Source: an uncultured Flavobacteriales bacterium (lineage in GTDB: Bacteria > Bacteroidota > Bacteroidia > Flavobacteriales_E > Vicingaceae). Taken from it: DNA of 64,000 nt. The notes under the pieces are model-generated. The model was not told the DNA's origin and made no database searches. It was given only the letters and a program-made list of their open reading frames with translations. Made by a program: the position numbers and the translations under genes. Shown here piece after piece: positions 46,215 through 54,598 of the stretch; the first letter of the stretch is position 1, and each line of letters starts with the position of its first letter. The stretch spans positions 62,001-126,000 of the forward strand of contig CAJQON010000003.1 in assembly GCA_905479995.1 (NCBI GenBank). The letters are read 5' to 3'.

Positions 46215-46679
46215 ATGAAAATTGCTGTTTTTCCAGGTTCCTTCGATCCAATTACCATTGGACATCAAAACATTATAGAAAGAGCTTTACCGCTATTCGA
46301 TAAAATAATAGTGGCAATAGGAATAAATTCTGCCAAAAAATACCACTTTAGTCTTGAAGATAGAAAAGCGTTTGTTACTCAAACCTTTAGCAAATACCCC
46401 AATATTGAAATTAAACTCTATGAAGGTTTAACTGTTGATTTTTGTAAGAAAGTTGGTGCAAAGTACATATTAAGAGGGCTTAGAAATAGTACCGATTTTA
46501 ATTATGAAACACCTATCGCTCAAATGAATAAGAGTTTAAATGATAGTATAGAAACCATTTACATGCCATGTATTCCAGAATATACGGCAATAAATTCTAC
46601 AATTGTACGTGATATTATAATTAATGGTGGTAATGCTAGTAAATTTTTACCTTCCGAAATTATAACATTAGTAAAGTAA
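46215..46679 (+). CDS. coaD: phosphopantetheine adenylyltransferase
   Basis: Fourth step of coenzyme A synthesis: ATP plus 4'-phosphopantetheine gives dephospho-CoA and pyrophosphate. The 154-residue protein begins KIAVFPGSFDPITIGHQNII with the HxGH-type nucleotidyltransferase motif (TIGH), has KKVGAKYILRGLRNSTDFNYE and the C-terminal YTAINSTIVRDI. Length matches the family (about 155-160). It acts in the cytoplasm as a hexamer in known cases. The next gene starts 8 bases after its stop in the same direction. Confidence 0.96.
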   Translation: MKIAVFPGSFDPITIGHQNIIERALPLFDKIIVAIGINSAKKYHFSLEDRKAFVTQTFSKYPNIEIKLYEGLTVDFCKKVGAKYILRGLRNSTDFNYETPIAQMNKSLNDSIETIYMPCIPEYTAINSTIVRDIIINGGNASKFLPSEIITLVK

Positions 46680-46687
46680 AACTATTC

Positions 46688-48145
46688 ATGAACTTTAAGC
46701 TTCTCTCTATTTTAATTGCCTTTCTATTTAGTGGTTACGCTGGATATACTAGCACAACCAAAATTAAAGGAAATGCCAAAAACTTTGAAGGAAAGGAAAT
46801 TAGTTTCTATACCTATAAAGACTATTTAACTTTTCAAAAGAAAGACTTAGGGTTTACCAACATCGAAAAAAACGGAGCTTATCATTTCGAATTCAACTTA
46901 AACAAAGTAAAAAAGGTATTTCTAAAAATTGAAGATAAAACCACATGGTTTTTTGTTGAACCTGGTAAAGTCTATAATGTAAATGTGCTATTTGATAAAG
47001 ATTTGAATAAACAAAAAATTTACGACAAAGAACTTTCCTTAGCATTTAACTTCCCGGTTCCACAAGAGCTCAACCAGCAAATAAAAAAGATAAACACTCA
47101 ATTTGATCAATTTATTGATGACAATATTTTAGCATTGAAAAAGAGAGATGGTTCCATTCAGCCTAAATTGAATGAATTTAAAACAAAAATGAACGGCAAC
47201 AAAAACCTTGAAAAAAATAGTTTTCTAAAAAATTATTCTCGTTACAACATGGCTATAATGGAAACTTCTTTAGATATTTCATACACAAAAAAAGAAGGCA
47301 TTAAATCTAGTTCTAAGGTAAATAGATACTTAGCATACTTAGATAAAAAACCAGTATTGTACAACAACCCCGACTATGTTAAGTTTTTTAAAGAATTTTT
47401 TAAAGGTGAAATCAAAGATTTAAGCCTTGAACTAAAAGGGTTTGATATCTCTCAGGCAATTAACGACAAAAGTAGCTACGAAGCACTTTCTCTAGCTTTA
47501 AGCAAATATCCCTTTTTACAAAACGAAGAGTTTAAAAACTTCTTTATTTTAAATGGCCTACTAGAATTGAGTAAAGACAGCTATTTCACCAAAAGCAACA
47601 TTAATTCTATTTTAAAACAAATAGAAAAGTCTTCTAAATTTTCCGAACATAAAATAATTGCACATAATATTATAGAAAAAATAAACACTCCAGTATTCGG
47701 CTCAGGCACAATTGCTCCAGCTTTTGAATTAAAAAATAATGACAAAGAATTAATTTCTTTAGCTCAATTTAAAGGAAAACCTATTTACATTAACTTTTGG
47801 ACAAACTGGAGTTTACCGAGTCAGAAAGAAATGAAAATTATGCAAGTGCTACACAAAAAGTATAAAAACAAAATTCATTTTATAAGTATATGCTGCGACA
47901 ATGAATTTGATAAAATGAGCAATTTTCTTTCCAAAAACACCACTTACAAATGGAACTTTTTGCACATAGGAAACAACAAAAAACTCTTGAAAAAATACCA
48001 CATTAGAACATTTCCGACTTATGTTTTGTTAGATCAAGAATTAAACATTTACAAATTTCCGGCAGGAAGACCAGGAGGAACAGCAGAAAGAGCTACGGAA
48101 CAAAATATAGAAAAGGAATTTTACGAATTAACTAACCCTCAATAA
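46688..48145 (+). CDS. TlpA-like thioredoxin-fold protein with SxxS in place of CxxC
   Basis: A 485-residue exported protein. The N-terminus (MNFKLLSILIAFLFSGYAGY) is a signal peptide; residues about 22-120 form a beta domain like DUF4369; a helical middle follows; residues about 345-485 form a thioredoxin/TlpA domain. Where TlpA proteins have WCPPC, this one has WSLPS (374-378), so both redox Cys are Ser. The cis-proline strand (FPTYV, near 442) remains. It thus cannot perform disulfide exchange by the usual route and may be a binding or chaperone-like protein. Its 3' end overlaps the convergent Nudix gene by 18 bases. Confidence 0.82.
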   Translation: MNFKLLSILIAFLFSGYAGYTSTTKIKGNAKNFEGKEISFYTYKDYLTFQKKDLGFTNIEKNGAYHFEFNLNKVKKVFLKIEDKTTWFFVEPGKVYNVNVLFDKDLNKQKIYDKELSLAFNFPVPQELNQQIKKINTQFDQFIDDNILALKKRDGSIQPKLNEFKTKMNGNKNLEKNSFLKNYSRYNMAIMETSLDISYTKKEGIKSSSKVNRYLAYLDKKPVLYNNPDYVKFFKEFFKGEIKDLSLELKGFDISQAINDKSSYEALSLALSKYPFLQNEEFKNFFILNGLLELSKDSYFTKSNINSILKQIEKSSKFSEHKIIAHNIIEKINTPVFGSGTIAPAFELKNNDKELISLAQFKGKPIYINFWTNWSLPSQKEMKIMQVLHKKYKNKIHFISICCDNEFDKMSNFLSKNTTYKWNFLHIGNNKKLLKKYHIRTFPTYVLLDQELNIYKFPAGRPGGTAERATEQNIEKEFYELTNPQ

Positions 48146-48736
48146 TTCCAAAATAGAAGGGTATGTATTTGATAACACTTTCTTATCAATTTCATTTTGA
48201 TCAAGCCACTCCACCCTAGTAATATCTTCCTCTAACTGAGGAACTAACTCACCACAAAAATTGGTCGTCATCATAAACCAATATGTTTGCTTTAATACAA
48301 AACCACTTTTCATTTTATAAATATGATAAGTGTCTATTAATTTCTTTTCAACAACCAATCCATCAATACCACACTCCTCTTCAACTTCCCTTACTGCAGC
48401 CTCTTCAACACCTTCACCTCTCTCTATCTTCCCTTTGGGTAAGTCCCATTTATCTAACCTATAAATAAAAAGTTTCTTTCCGTTCTCATTCTCCACCAAT
48501 CCACCTGCAGCATCAATTAAGTTAAAATCTTTTTTAAATTCCTCAAAAGCATTTTCAAAATCATCTACATTAATAACAATTGCCGATGTAGAATTATCTT
48601 CTCCTAAAACTCTTAAAAAAGTAGTCGTTAGGTTAGCACAATAAAAATTCAATTTTAATACGCTAGTAAATTCGTTAACAACATTTGAATTATTCGTAAA
48701 ACAAATTACCTTGTCATTTATAAAAACTTTATACAT
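48128..48736 (-). CDS. Nudix hydrolase
   Basis: A 202-residue cytoplasmic protein. The Nudix box is complete: GKIERGEGVEEAAVREVEEE, followed by CGI, fits Gx5Ex7REUxEExGU at about residues 100-122. It is preceded by KLFIYRLDKWDLPK, the usual strand with Trp-Asp-Leu-Pro. The first 75 residues are an additional N-terminal domain. The family cleaves nucleoside diphosphates linked to another moiety; substrate unknown. The gene diverges from pyrE with 7 bases between the two start codons. Confidence 0.88.
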   Translation of the reverse strand: MYKVFINDKVICFTNNSNVVNEFTSVLKLNFYCANLTTTFLRVLGEDNSTSAIVINVDDFENAFEEFKKDFNLIDAAGGLVENENGKKLFIYRLDKWDLPKGKIERGEGVEEAAVREVEEECGIDGLVVEKKLIDTYHIYKMKSGFVLKQTYWFMMTTNFCGELVPQLEEDITRVEWLDQNEIDKKVLSNTYPSILELLRVS

Positions 48737-48739
48737 TTG
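48711..48739 (+). promoter_or_regulatory. pyrE promoter
   Basis: TTG (48711-48713), 18-base spacer and TACATTTG (48732-48739) match the consensus exactly. The box ends four bases before the pyrE ATG and the whole promoter is inside the first codons of the divergent Nudix gene. Confidence 0.65.
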
Positions 48740-48743
48740 CCGT

Positions 48744-49400
48744 ATGATTTTAAACCAAGAGACCGCAACAAAAATAGCAGAATCATTACTGCAAATTAAA
48801 GCTATTAAATTACAACCTACAAATCCATTTAATTGGGCTTCAGGTTGGAAGTCTCCAATTTACTGTGACAACAGAAAATCGTTATCCTACCCTCCTGTCA
48901 GAACTTATATTCGTCAGCAATTTGTAGAAGCAATACGCGAACACTTTCCAAATGTTGACGTAATTGCTGGAGTAGCAACAGGTGGAATTGCGCATGGAGC
49001 TCTTGTAGCAGAAGCTATGGGATTGCCTTTTGCTTATATTCGCTCTTCATCTAAAGGTCATGGAATGCAAAACTTAATTGAAGGTGACATCTTTAAAGAT
49101 CAAAACGTAGTGGTTATTGAAGATCTAATTTCAACAGGTGGAAGTAGTCTAAAAGCTGTAGATGCATTAAGAGATAGTGATTTTAATGTTTTGGGAATGG
49201 TTGCAATATTTACCTATGGTTTTGAATTATCGGTTAAAAACTTTGTCGATCACAATTGCAAATTAATTACACTAAGCGACTATAACGCATTAATTAACTT
49301 AGCTGTCGATTCAAACTTTATATCTCCTGATGATTTAGATTCTTTAACTCAATGGAGAGAAGCACCACACAAATGGTCTCCAACTGTCAGTAAATCTTAA
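48744..49400 (+). CDS. pyrE: orotate phosphoribosyltransferase
   Basis: Fifth step of UMP synthesis: orotate plus PRPP gives OMP. The product has 218 residues from the ATG at 48744; an in-frame TTG eleven codons earlier lies upstream of the promoter box and is unlikely to be used. Motifs are FNWASGWKSPIYCDNRK (substrate loop), VIAGVATGGIAHGAL, YIRSSSKGHGMQNLIEG and the PRPP-binding VVVIEDLISTGGSS. It acts as a cytoplasmic dimer in known cases. The next gene begins 14 bases after its stop. Confidence 0.96.
   Translation: MILNQETATKIAESLLQIKAIKLQPTNPFNWASGWKSPIYCDNRKSLSYPPVRTYIRQQFVEAIREHFPNVDVIAGVATGGIAHGALVAEAMGLPFAYIRSSSKGHGMQNLIEGDIFKDQNVVVIEDLISTGGSSLKAVDALRDSDFNVLGMVAIFTYGFELSVKNFVDHNCKLITLSDYNALINLAVDSNFISPDDLDSLTQWREAPHKWSPTVSKS
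48769..48776 (-). promoter_or_regulatory. -7 promoter box of the Nudix gene
   Basis: TATTTTTG on the minus strand, 32 bases before the Nudix start, inside the pyrE coding region. A TTTG lies 15 bases upstream, somewhat close. Confidence 0.35.
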
Positions 49401-49414
49401 GAAATTATTGCAAT

Positions 49415-49816
49415 TTGAAAATAGAGACACCACAAAAAACAATAAACACCTCTCAAAAAGAAGTCTTTGACTTTTTAATGGACATGAGTAATTTTAAAGA
49501 ATTATTCCCCATAGATAAAATTGAACATTGGCAAGCAACGAACGAAAGTTGTTCCTGTAAAATTAAAAGCCTTGGAGCGATTGAACTTAAACGAGTAGCT
49601 TCTACGCCTAACACTTTAATTTATTTAGACTCTTTTGGAAAAACTCCTTTTAAATTCACACTTAATCTTTTTATAGAAGATAAAGAACCCAATAGTTGTT
49701 TAGCTCATTTGGAGTTTGATGGAGACATAAATCCATTCATGAAAATGATGCTTGAGAAACCTCTAACAGCGTTTTTCAATAACTTGGTCAATAACCTATC
49801 AAACAAGTATCAGTAG
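49415..49816 (+). CDS. SRPBCC-fold protein (polyketide cyclase/START-like)
   Basis: A 133-residue cytoplasmic protein beginning at a TTG (49415), which starts a typical KIETPQKTINTSQKEVFDFL opening; no ATG is available before the conserved strand. The pattern of an N-terminal strand, a helix (FDFLMDMSNFKELF), a curved beta sheet and a long C-terminal helix (PLTAFFNNLVNNLSNKY) fits the SRPBCC (Bet v1-like) fold that binds hydrophobic ligands. The ligand is unknown. It is very probably cotranscribed with pyrE (14 bases apart), a common neighbour arrangement in Bacteroidota. Confidence 0.75.
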   Translation: MKIETPQKTINTSQKEVFDFLMDMSNFKELFPIDKIEHWQATNESCSCKIKSLGAIELKRVASTPNTLIYLDSFGKTPFKFTLNLFIEDKEPNSCLAHLEFDGDINPFMKMMLEKPLTAFFNNLVNNLSNKYQ

Positions 49817-49911
49817 TCCTTCGAGGTTTTACGAGTCCAATAATACTTCATTTAAAGAATGTCACTTTATATATTTTTTTTAACTTTATGTTATAAACTA
49901 AACCTATCACT

Positions 49912-51036
49912 ATGAAAAAATCTACTTTATTCTTTGCAGGCTTTCTTGGCTTTGCATTTGCACTAAGTGCACAAACAATTGTAAACACTGGCGCAGGCAA
50001 CAAGCACGCTGTTTTAGAAGAATTTACAGGTATTAAATGTGGGAACTGCCCAGGCGGACATACCATTGCTAACAACCTAGTAACTAATAATCCAGGTACA
50101 GTTCATGTTATTGCTTATGGCCCATCAAACTCAAGCTATACAGACCCTGCAGGTACACAAGGAACAGATTTTAGAAGAACTTTTGCAAATGCTTTTTATA
50201 GCGCAGCTTACTGTTCCCCTTCTAGTGGTTCAAGATTTATGCCTTCAGCATTTATCAATAGAAAGTTAACTGGAGGAAACATTTTACAAAGCTCAGGTTC
50301 ATGGACATCACAAGTAAACACAACACTTACAGAGTCTTCTCCAATGAATATTGGAATAAAATCTACTTATAGCACTTCTGCTCAAACATTAACAATTGAT
50401 GTTGAAGTTTTCTATACATCAACAGTTTCAGTAGCTAACAATATTCATGTAGCTATTACTGAAGATGATTTGACATCTGATTATCAATCTGGATCTAGTG
50501 CATCAGCTGCAAACCCTTATGTTTATAAGCATTTATTTAGAGAAAATGTTACAACTGGTCAATGGGGAGATGCTATGACTGGATCAACAACTCAAGGTAG
50601 TTTATACACCAAGCAATTTGTGTTTAATTTAGCTGGAGCTCAAGATCCTATTAACATAGCTAAGGCTCATGTTACAGCATTTGTTACTGATAACAATTCT
50701 TCAAACAAAGAAATTTATACTGGAATTAGCGTAGAAGCTGATGGTGGGCAAGCTTCTACAGGAGTTTTTACAAGTGTTGACGAAATTGCGAACGCTGTTG
50801 ATTTTAATGTTTTCCCTAATCCTTCAAACGGACAAGTATCGGTTAACATTAAAGATGCTTCTAACAAATTAGAGGTTTACAATGTTTTAGGAGAAACTGT
50901 TTACACCCAAGTATTAAACAATACTATCAATCAAAAAGTAGTATTAAATGAAACAACTTTTACAAGTAATGGAATTTATTTTGTTAAGGTTTCAACAGAA
51001 AATGCTTCAACAACAGAAAAAGTAATTATTCACTAA
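49912..51036 (+). CDS. Omp28-like secreted protein with T9SS type A sorting domain
   Basis: A 374-residue product. A signal peptide (MKKSTLFFAGFLGFAFALSA, then Q) precedes the Omp28 domain, recognisable by VLEEFTGIKCGNCPGGHTIA (about 34-53); the CGNC resembles a thioredoxin-type CxxC, and the fold is thioredoxin-like. A middle beta domain (IGIKSTYSTSAQTLTIDVEV) follows, then the sorting tail FNVFPNPSNGQVSV to TTEKVIIH (about 300-374). It is predicted to be exported by T9SS. Omp28 was described as a surface protein of Porphyromonas gingivalis. A strong shared terminator follows. Confidence 0.87.
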   Translation: MKKSTLFFAGFLGFAFALSAQTIVNTGAGNKHAVLEEFTGIKCGNCPGGHTIANNLVTNNPGTVHVIAYGPSNSSYTDPAGTQGTDFRRTFANAFYSAAYCSPSSGSRFMPSAFINRKLTGGNILQSSGSWTSQVNTTLTESSPMNIGIKSTYSTSAQTLTIDVEVFYTSTVSVANNIHVAITEDDLTSDYQSGSSASAANPYVYKHLFRENVTTGQWGDAMTGSTTQGSLYTKQFVFNLAGAQDPINIAKAHVTAFVTDNNSSNKEIYTGISVEADGGQASTGVFTSVDEIANAVDFNVFPNPSNGQVSVNIKDASNKLEVYNVLGETVYTQVLNNTINQKVVLNETTFTSNGIYFVKVSTENASTTEKVIIH

Positions 51037-51061
51037 TTCACTTTTGTTTAAAAATACTATC

Positions 51062-51092
51062 AAAAAAGCCTCGCTAATGCGAGGCTTTTTTT
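51062..51092. terminator. bidirectional terminator between Omp28-like gene and birA
   Basis: Arms GCCTCGC and GCGAGGC with a TAAT loop, flanked by six A and seven T, form a textbook intrinsic terminator in both directions. The birA stop codon lies inside the T-run. Confidence 0.9.
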
Positions 51093-51843
51093 ATTTAAAC
51101 TTTACTTCCTTTAAGTCAAATTCACGTTTACCATCTTCCAATTCCATTACTAATCTTCCAATTTCAGAAATCCCAACAATTTTAGCTGATACTTCCTCTC
51201 CATTCACTTCAAAATTTGCACGTTTATTATAACGATAAAGATATTTTAAATAATCTTGGTTAATTTTCTCGAACTCACCTCTTTTTAGCTGTAAATATTC
51301 AACATCAATATAACTTAACAACTCATCCAGAGCCTTCTCTAATTCCAACTCACTTCCCAATAATTCTAATTTTACCGAAGTAGGATTTAACAATTCCTCA
51401 TCAAAAACAGTTTGATTAACATTAAGTCCAAGACCTATTACAGAATCAAAAACCATTGCGTTTTTTAAAGTATTTTCAATTAATATTCCAGCAATCTTCT
51501 TATTTCCACAGTAAATATCATTAGGCCATTTAATTTTTACATTTTCAATTCCTTTAAATTCTAAAAACTTAGCAATAGCTATAGCAATCATTTTACTAAT
51601 CAAAAATTGGTTTTTAACCGCTAAATTAGGTTGCAAATACAAGGAAAAAGTAAGGTTCTTCCCTCCTTCAGCTAACCATGTAGTGCCTCGCTGCCCTTTT
51701 CCAACTAACTGTGTTTTTGCGCTTACTACCAAACCTTCATAAACTTGATTTCTATGCTCCAGCAATCCTTTTAAAAACACATTTGTTGAATCAATTTCAT
51801 CCAATTGAATCAATTTATTTCCGATTATTAATCTCTCTCGCAT
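51091..51843 (-). CDS. birA: biotin--[acetyl-CoA-carboxylase] ligase
   Basis: Attaches biotin, via biotinyl-AMP, to the lysine of biotin carboxyl carrier protein. About 250 residues from the ATG at 51843; the frame extends six codons to a TTG. Motifs are IQLDEIDSTNVFLKGLL, the ATP/biotin loop GKGQRGTTWLAEGG (about 51-64), IKWPNDIYCGNKKIAGILIE and GLGLNVNQ. There is no N-terminal helix-turn-helix, so it is a monofunctional (class I) ligase and not a repressor. A -7 box ends six bases before the ATG. Confidence 0.94.
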   Translation of the reverse strand: MRERLIIGNKLIQLDEIDSTNVFLKGLLEHRNQVYEGLVVSAKTQLVGKGQRGTTWLAEGGKNLTFSLYLQPNLAVKNQFLISKMIAIAIAKFLEFKGIENVKIKWPNDIYCGNKKIAGILIENTLKNAMVFDSVIGLGLNVNQTVFDEELLNPTSVKLELLGSELELEKALDELLSYIDVEYLQLKRGEFEKINQDYLKYLYRYNKRANFEVNGEEVSAKIVGISEIGRLVMELEDGKREFDLKEVKFK

Positions 51844-51849
51844 ATCAAT

Positions 51850-51857
51850 CAAAAATA
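51850..51857 (-). promoter_or_regulatory. birA promoter -7 box
   Basis: TATTTTTG on the minus strand, ending six bases before the birA ATG; the rsfS gene diverges about 90 bases away. Confidence 0.45.
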
Positions 51858-51949
51858 TCAATAAAAAAGAATAGATGAAATCTTACAATAAAATAAGTTA
51901 CATCGTAGATATTTCGTTATTTTGCAGAGATTAAACCACAATATTTTTA

Positions 51950-52321
51950 ATGGCAAAAAAGAAAGAAGTTAAAGAATCGCAAATGATATTAGATGTCGCG
52001 ATTAAAGGATTACAAGAAGTTAAAGGAGAAAATATAGTTAGCTTAGATTTAACAAGCTTAGATAACGCTGTTTGCGACCACTTCATTGTTTGTACAGGAT
52101 CCTCAAATACACACGTAAATGCACTAGCTGCATCCGTTAAAGACGAGTTAAAAAATACACTTACCGAACGCCCTTGGCATTCTGAAGGGTTTGGAAACGC
52201 AGAATGGATTATACTTGACTATGTTAATACAGTTGTACATATTTTCCAGGAAGAGGCTAGAACATTTTACAATATAGAAGGATTATGGGCAGATGCCTCC
52301 ATTACTAAAATAGAAGACTAA
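51950..52321 (+). CDS. rsfS: ribosome silencing factor RsfS
   Basis: A 123-residue protein that in studied bacteria binds ribosomal protein L14 (uL14) and blocks subunit joining under starvation. The family core is visible: VSLDLTSLDNAVCDHFIVCTG (about 25-45), SSNTHVNALAASV, ERPWHSEGFGNAEWIILDY and NTVVHIFQEEARTFYNIEGLW. It starts at an ATG preceded by a TTATTTTGC string that nearly fits the -7 box. ftsH begins 5 bases after its stop, and the pair is a usual Bacteroidota arrangement. Confidence 0.95.
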   Translation: MAKKKEVKESQMILDVAIKGLQEVKGENIVSLDLTSLDNAVCDHFIVCTGSSNTHVNALAASVKDELKNTLTERPWHSEGFGNAEWIILDYVNTVVHIFQEEARTFYNIEGLWADASITKIED

Positions 52322-52326
52322 AAATA

Positions 52327-54396
52327 ATGGCTGAACAAAAAAAACCTAAGAATAAATTCACTCCAACAGGTTCTGGTGGGTCTAAAAAACCATCTAATTT
52401 TTACTGGATCTACGCAGTAGTTGGTGTTGCAATAATTGCATTACAGCTATTTAGCTACGATGGTGGTACTTCCACAATTACAGAATCTGAGTTTGAGCAG
52501 ATGGTAAGTCGAAAGCAAGTGGAAAATGTAGAAGTTGTAAAAAACAAAAACGTTGCCCGAGTTACGCTTACTGATGAAGCATTGGCTTTAGATGAGTTTA
52601 GTGGAAGAATTAAAGACCCACTTATTTCAAATTCTAAAAAAGGACCTCATTTTACCTTTGAATTCCTTTCTCAAGACGGTTTTTATGAAGAATTAAAAAA
52701 ATATGCCAGCGAAGATCAATTAAAATATAACGTTACCACTGAAGAAGATTGGTTTGGCAGTATTATAGGCTTATTACTTCCCATCGCTATTATTGTTGTA
52801 ATCTGGCTATTCTTAATGAAAAGAATGTCTGGAGGTGGTGGAGGTGCTGGCCAAATATTTAGCATTGGAAAATCTAAAGCTCAACTGTTTGATAAAGACA
52901 ATGCTAACAAAACTACCTTTAAAGACGTTGCAGGATTAGAAGGAGCGAAAGAAGAGGTACAAGAAATTGTAGATTTTTTAAAGAAACCTCAAAAATACAC
53001 AGCCATAGGAGCAAAAATTCCTAGAGGAGCACTATTAGTTGGTCCTCCTGGAACTGGTAAAACATTACTAGCAAGAGCAGTAGCAGGAGAAGCAAAAGTT
53101 CCTTTTTATTCACTATCTGGATCTGACTTTGTAGAAATGTTTGTTGGTGTAGGAGCTTCAAGGGTTAGAGATTTATTTAAACAAGCTAAAGAAAAAGCAC
53201 CATCTATTATTTTTATTGATGAAATTGATGCCATTGGTAGAGCCAGAGGAAAAGGTGCTATGCAAGGTGGAAATGATGAAAGAGAAAACACCTTAAACCA
53301 ACTATTAACCGAAATGGATGGTTTTGGAACCAATACTGGTGTTATAGTATTAGCTGCAACTAACAGAGCAGATGTTTTGGATAGAGCGTTAGTTAGACCT
53401 GGAAGATTTGATAGACAAATTCATGTTGATTTACCTGAACTAAATGAACGGGAAGAAATATTTGAAGTTCATCTTAAACCTTTAAAAACTGAAGAGAGTG
53501 TAGATGTTAAATTTTTAGCACGTCAAACTCCAGGTTTTGCAGGAGCCGATATTGCTAATATTTGTAACGAAGCTGCCTTAATTGCTGCCCGTAAAAACAA
53601 AAAGAAAGTAGCAAAACAAGACTTTTTAGATGCTGTTGATAGAATAATTGGAGGATTAGAAAAGAAAAACAAAATTGTTTCTGATCATGAACGAAAAGCA
53701 ATCGCATACCATGAAGCTGGACATGCATCAGTTAGTTGGCTAGTAAAATATGCCTCTCCTCTTATTAAAGTTACCATTATTCCTAGAGGTAGATCTTTAG
53801 GAGCAGCCTGGTACTTGCCCGAAGAAAGACAAATAACTACTACCGAACAATTAATGGATGAAATGTGTGCTGCCCTTGGTGGACGTGCTGCAGAAGAAAT
53901 TATATTTGGAAAAATTTCTACAGGGGCATTAAGTGATTTGGAAAAAGTAACCAAACAAGCCTATGCTATGGTTAGTATTTATGGGTTAAATGACAAGGTA
54001 GGTAACCTTAGTTTTTATGATTCAAGCGGACAAAGCGATTATTCATTCTCTAAACCCTATAGTGATAAAACAGCCGAATTAATTGACAGTGAAGTTAGAA
54101 CATTGGTTGATGGAGCTTACAAAAGAACACTAAAAATATTAGAAGAAAATAAAGACAAGCTAACGTTGTTGGCTGATAAACTGCTTGAAAAAGAAGTGAT
54201 TTTTCAAGATGATTTAGAAGCTATTTTTGGAAAAAGCAAATTTGCTGAAGAACTTAAGGAAGAGAAAAAGATATCTCCAAAGAAAATAATTCCTAGTCCA
54301 GAAAACAATCAAGAAAAAAACGAAGATATAGCAGATAAAGAAACAACTTCTGAAGAAACTCCTACTAGCCCAACCGAAGAAAACAAAAATGTCTAA
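52327..54396 (+). CDS. ftsH: ATP-dependent zinc metalloprotease FtsH
   Basis: A membrane-bound hexameric AAA+ protease that extracts and degrades membrane and some soluble proteins. The 689-residue chain has an N-terminal membrane helix (FYWIYAVVGVAIIALQLF), a short periplasmic domain, a second helix (IIGLLLPIAIIVVIWLFLM), Walker A GPPGTGKT (about 239-246), Walker B IIFIDEIDAIG, the SRH region ALVRPGRFDRQ, and the zinc site HEAGH (about 461-465). The C-terminal 50 residues are charged and of low complexity. Its 3' end overlaps the DUF2007 gene by 8 bases. Confidence 0.97.
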   Translation: MAEQKKPKNKFTPTGSGGSKKPSNFYWIYAVVGVAIIALQLFSYDGGTSTITESEFEQMVSRKQVENVEVVKNKNVARVTLTDEALALDEFSGRIKDPLISNSKKGPHFTFEFLSQDGFYEELKKYASEDQLKYNVTTEEDWFGSIIGLLLPIAIIVVIWLFLMKRMSGGGGGAGQIFSIGKSKAQLFDKDNANKTTFKDVAGLEGAKEEVQEIVDFLKKPQKYTAIGAKIPRGALLVGPPGTGKTLLARAVAGEAKVPFYSLSGSDFVEMFVGVGASRVRDLFKQAKEKAPSIIFIDEIDAIGRARGKGAMQGGNDERENTLNQLLTEMDGFGTNTGVIVLAATNRADVLDRALVRPGRFDRQIHVDLPELNEREEIFEVHLKPLKTEESVDVKFLARQTPGFAGADIANICNEAALIAARKNKKKVAKQDFLDAVDRIIGGLEKKNKIVSDHERKAIAYHEAGHASVSWLVKYASPLIKVTIIPRGRSLGAAWYLPEERQITTTEQLMDEMCAALGGRAAEEIIFGKISTGALSDLEKVTKQAYAMVSIYGLNDKVGNLSFYDSSGQSDYSFSKPYSDKTAELIDSEVRTLVDGAYKRTLKILEENKDKLTLLADKLLEKEVIFQDDLEAIFGKSKFAEELKEEKKISPKKIIPSPENNQEKNEDIADKETTSEETPTSPTEENKNV

Positions 54397-54598
54397 TTGG
54401 GTCATCATACATACGGTTAACAACGCTAACAATAGTGAAATTGTAAAGTCTGTATTAGAAGACAATGGTATTGCAGTGGTGATAATTAACAAAATGGATT
54501 CGATGCACAAACACCTTATGAACGGGAATATTGAATTACACGTTAAACCAGAAGATGCTGTGAAAGCCAAATATATCATAGAAAAAAACGACTTATAA
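54389..54598 (+). CDS. DUF2007-type small protein
   Basis: A 69-residue cytoplasmic protein, WVIIHTVNNANNSEIVKSVL with ELHVKPEDAVKAKYIIE near the end, which matches the DUF2007 fold (related to PII-like signalling domains; often labelled putative signal transducing protein). The gene overlaps ftsH by 8 bases and its stop overlaps the cdsA start by one base, so it is expressed as part of the ftsH-cdsA operon. Its partner is unknown. Confidence 0.85.
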   Translation: MSNWVIIHTVNNANNSEIVKSVLEDNGIAVVIINKMDSMHKHLMNGNIELHVKPEDAVKAKYIIEKNDL

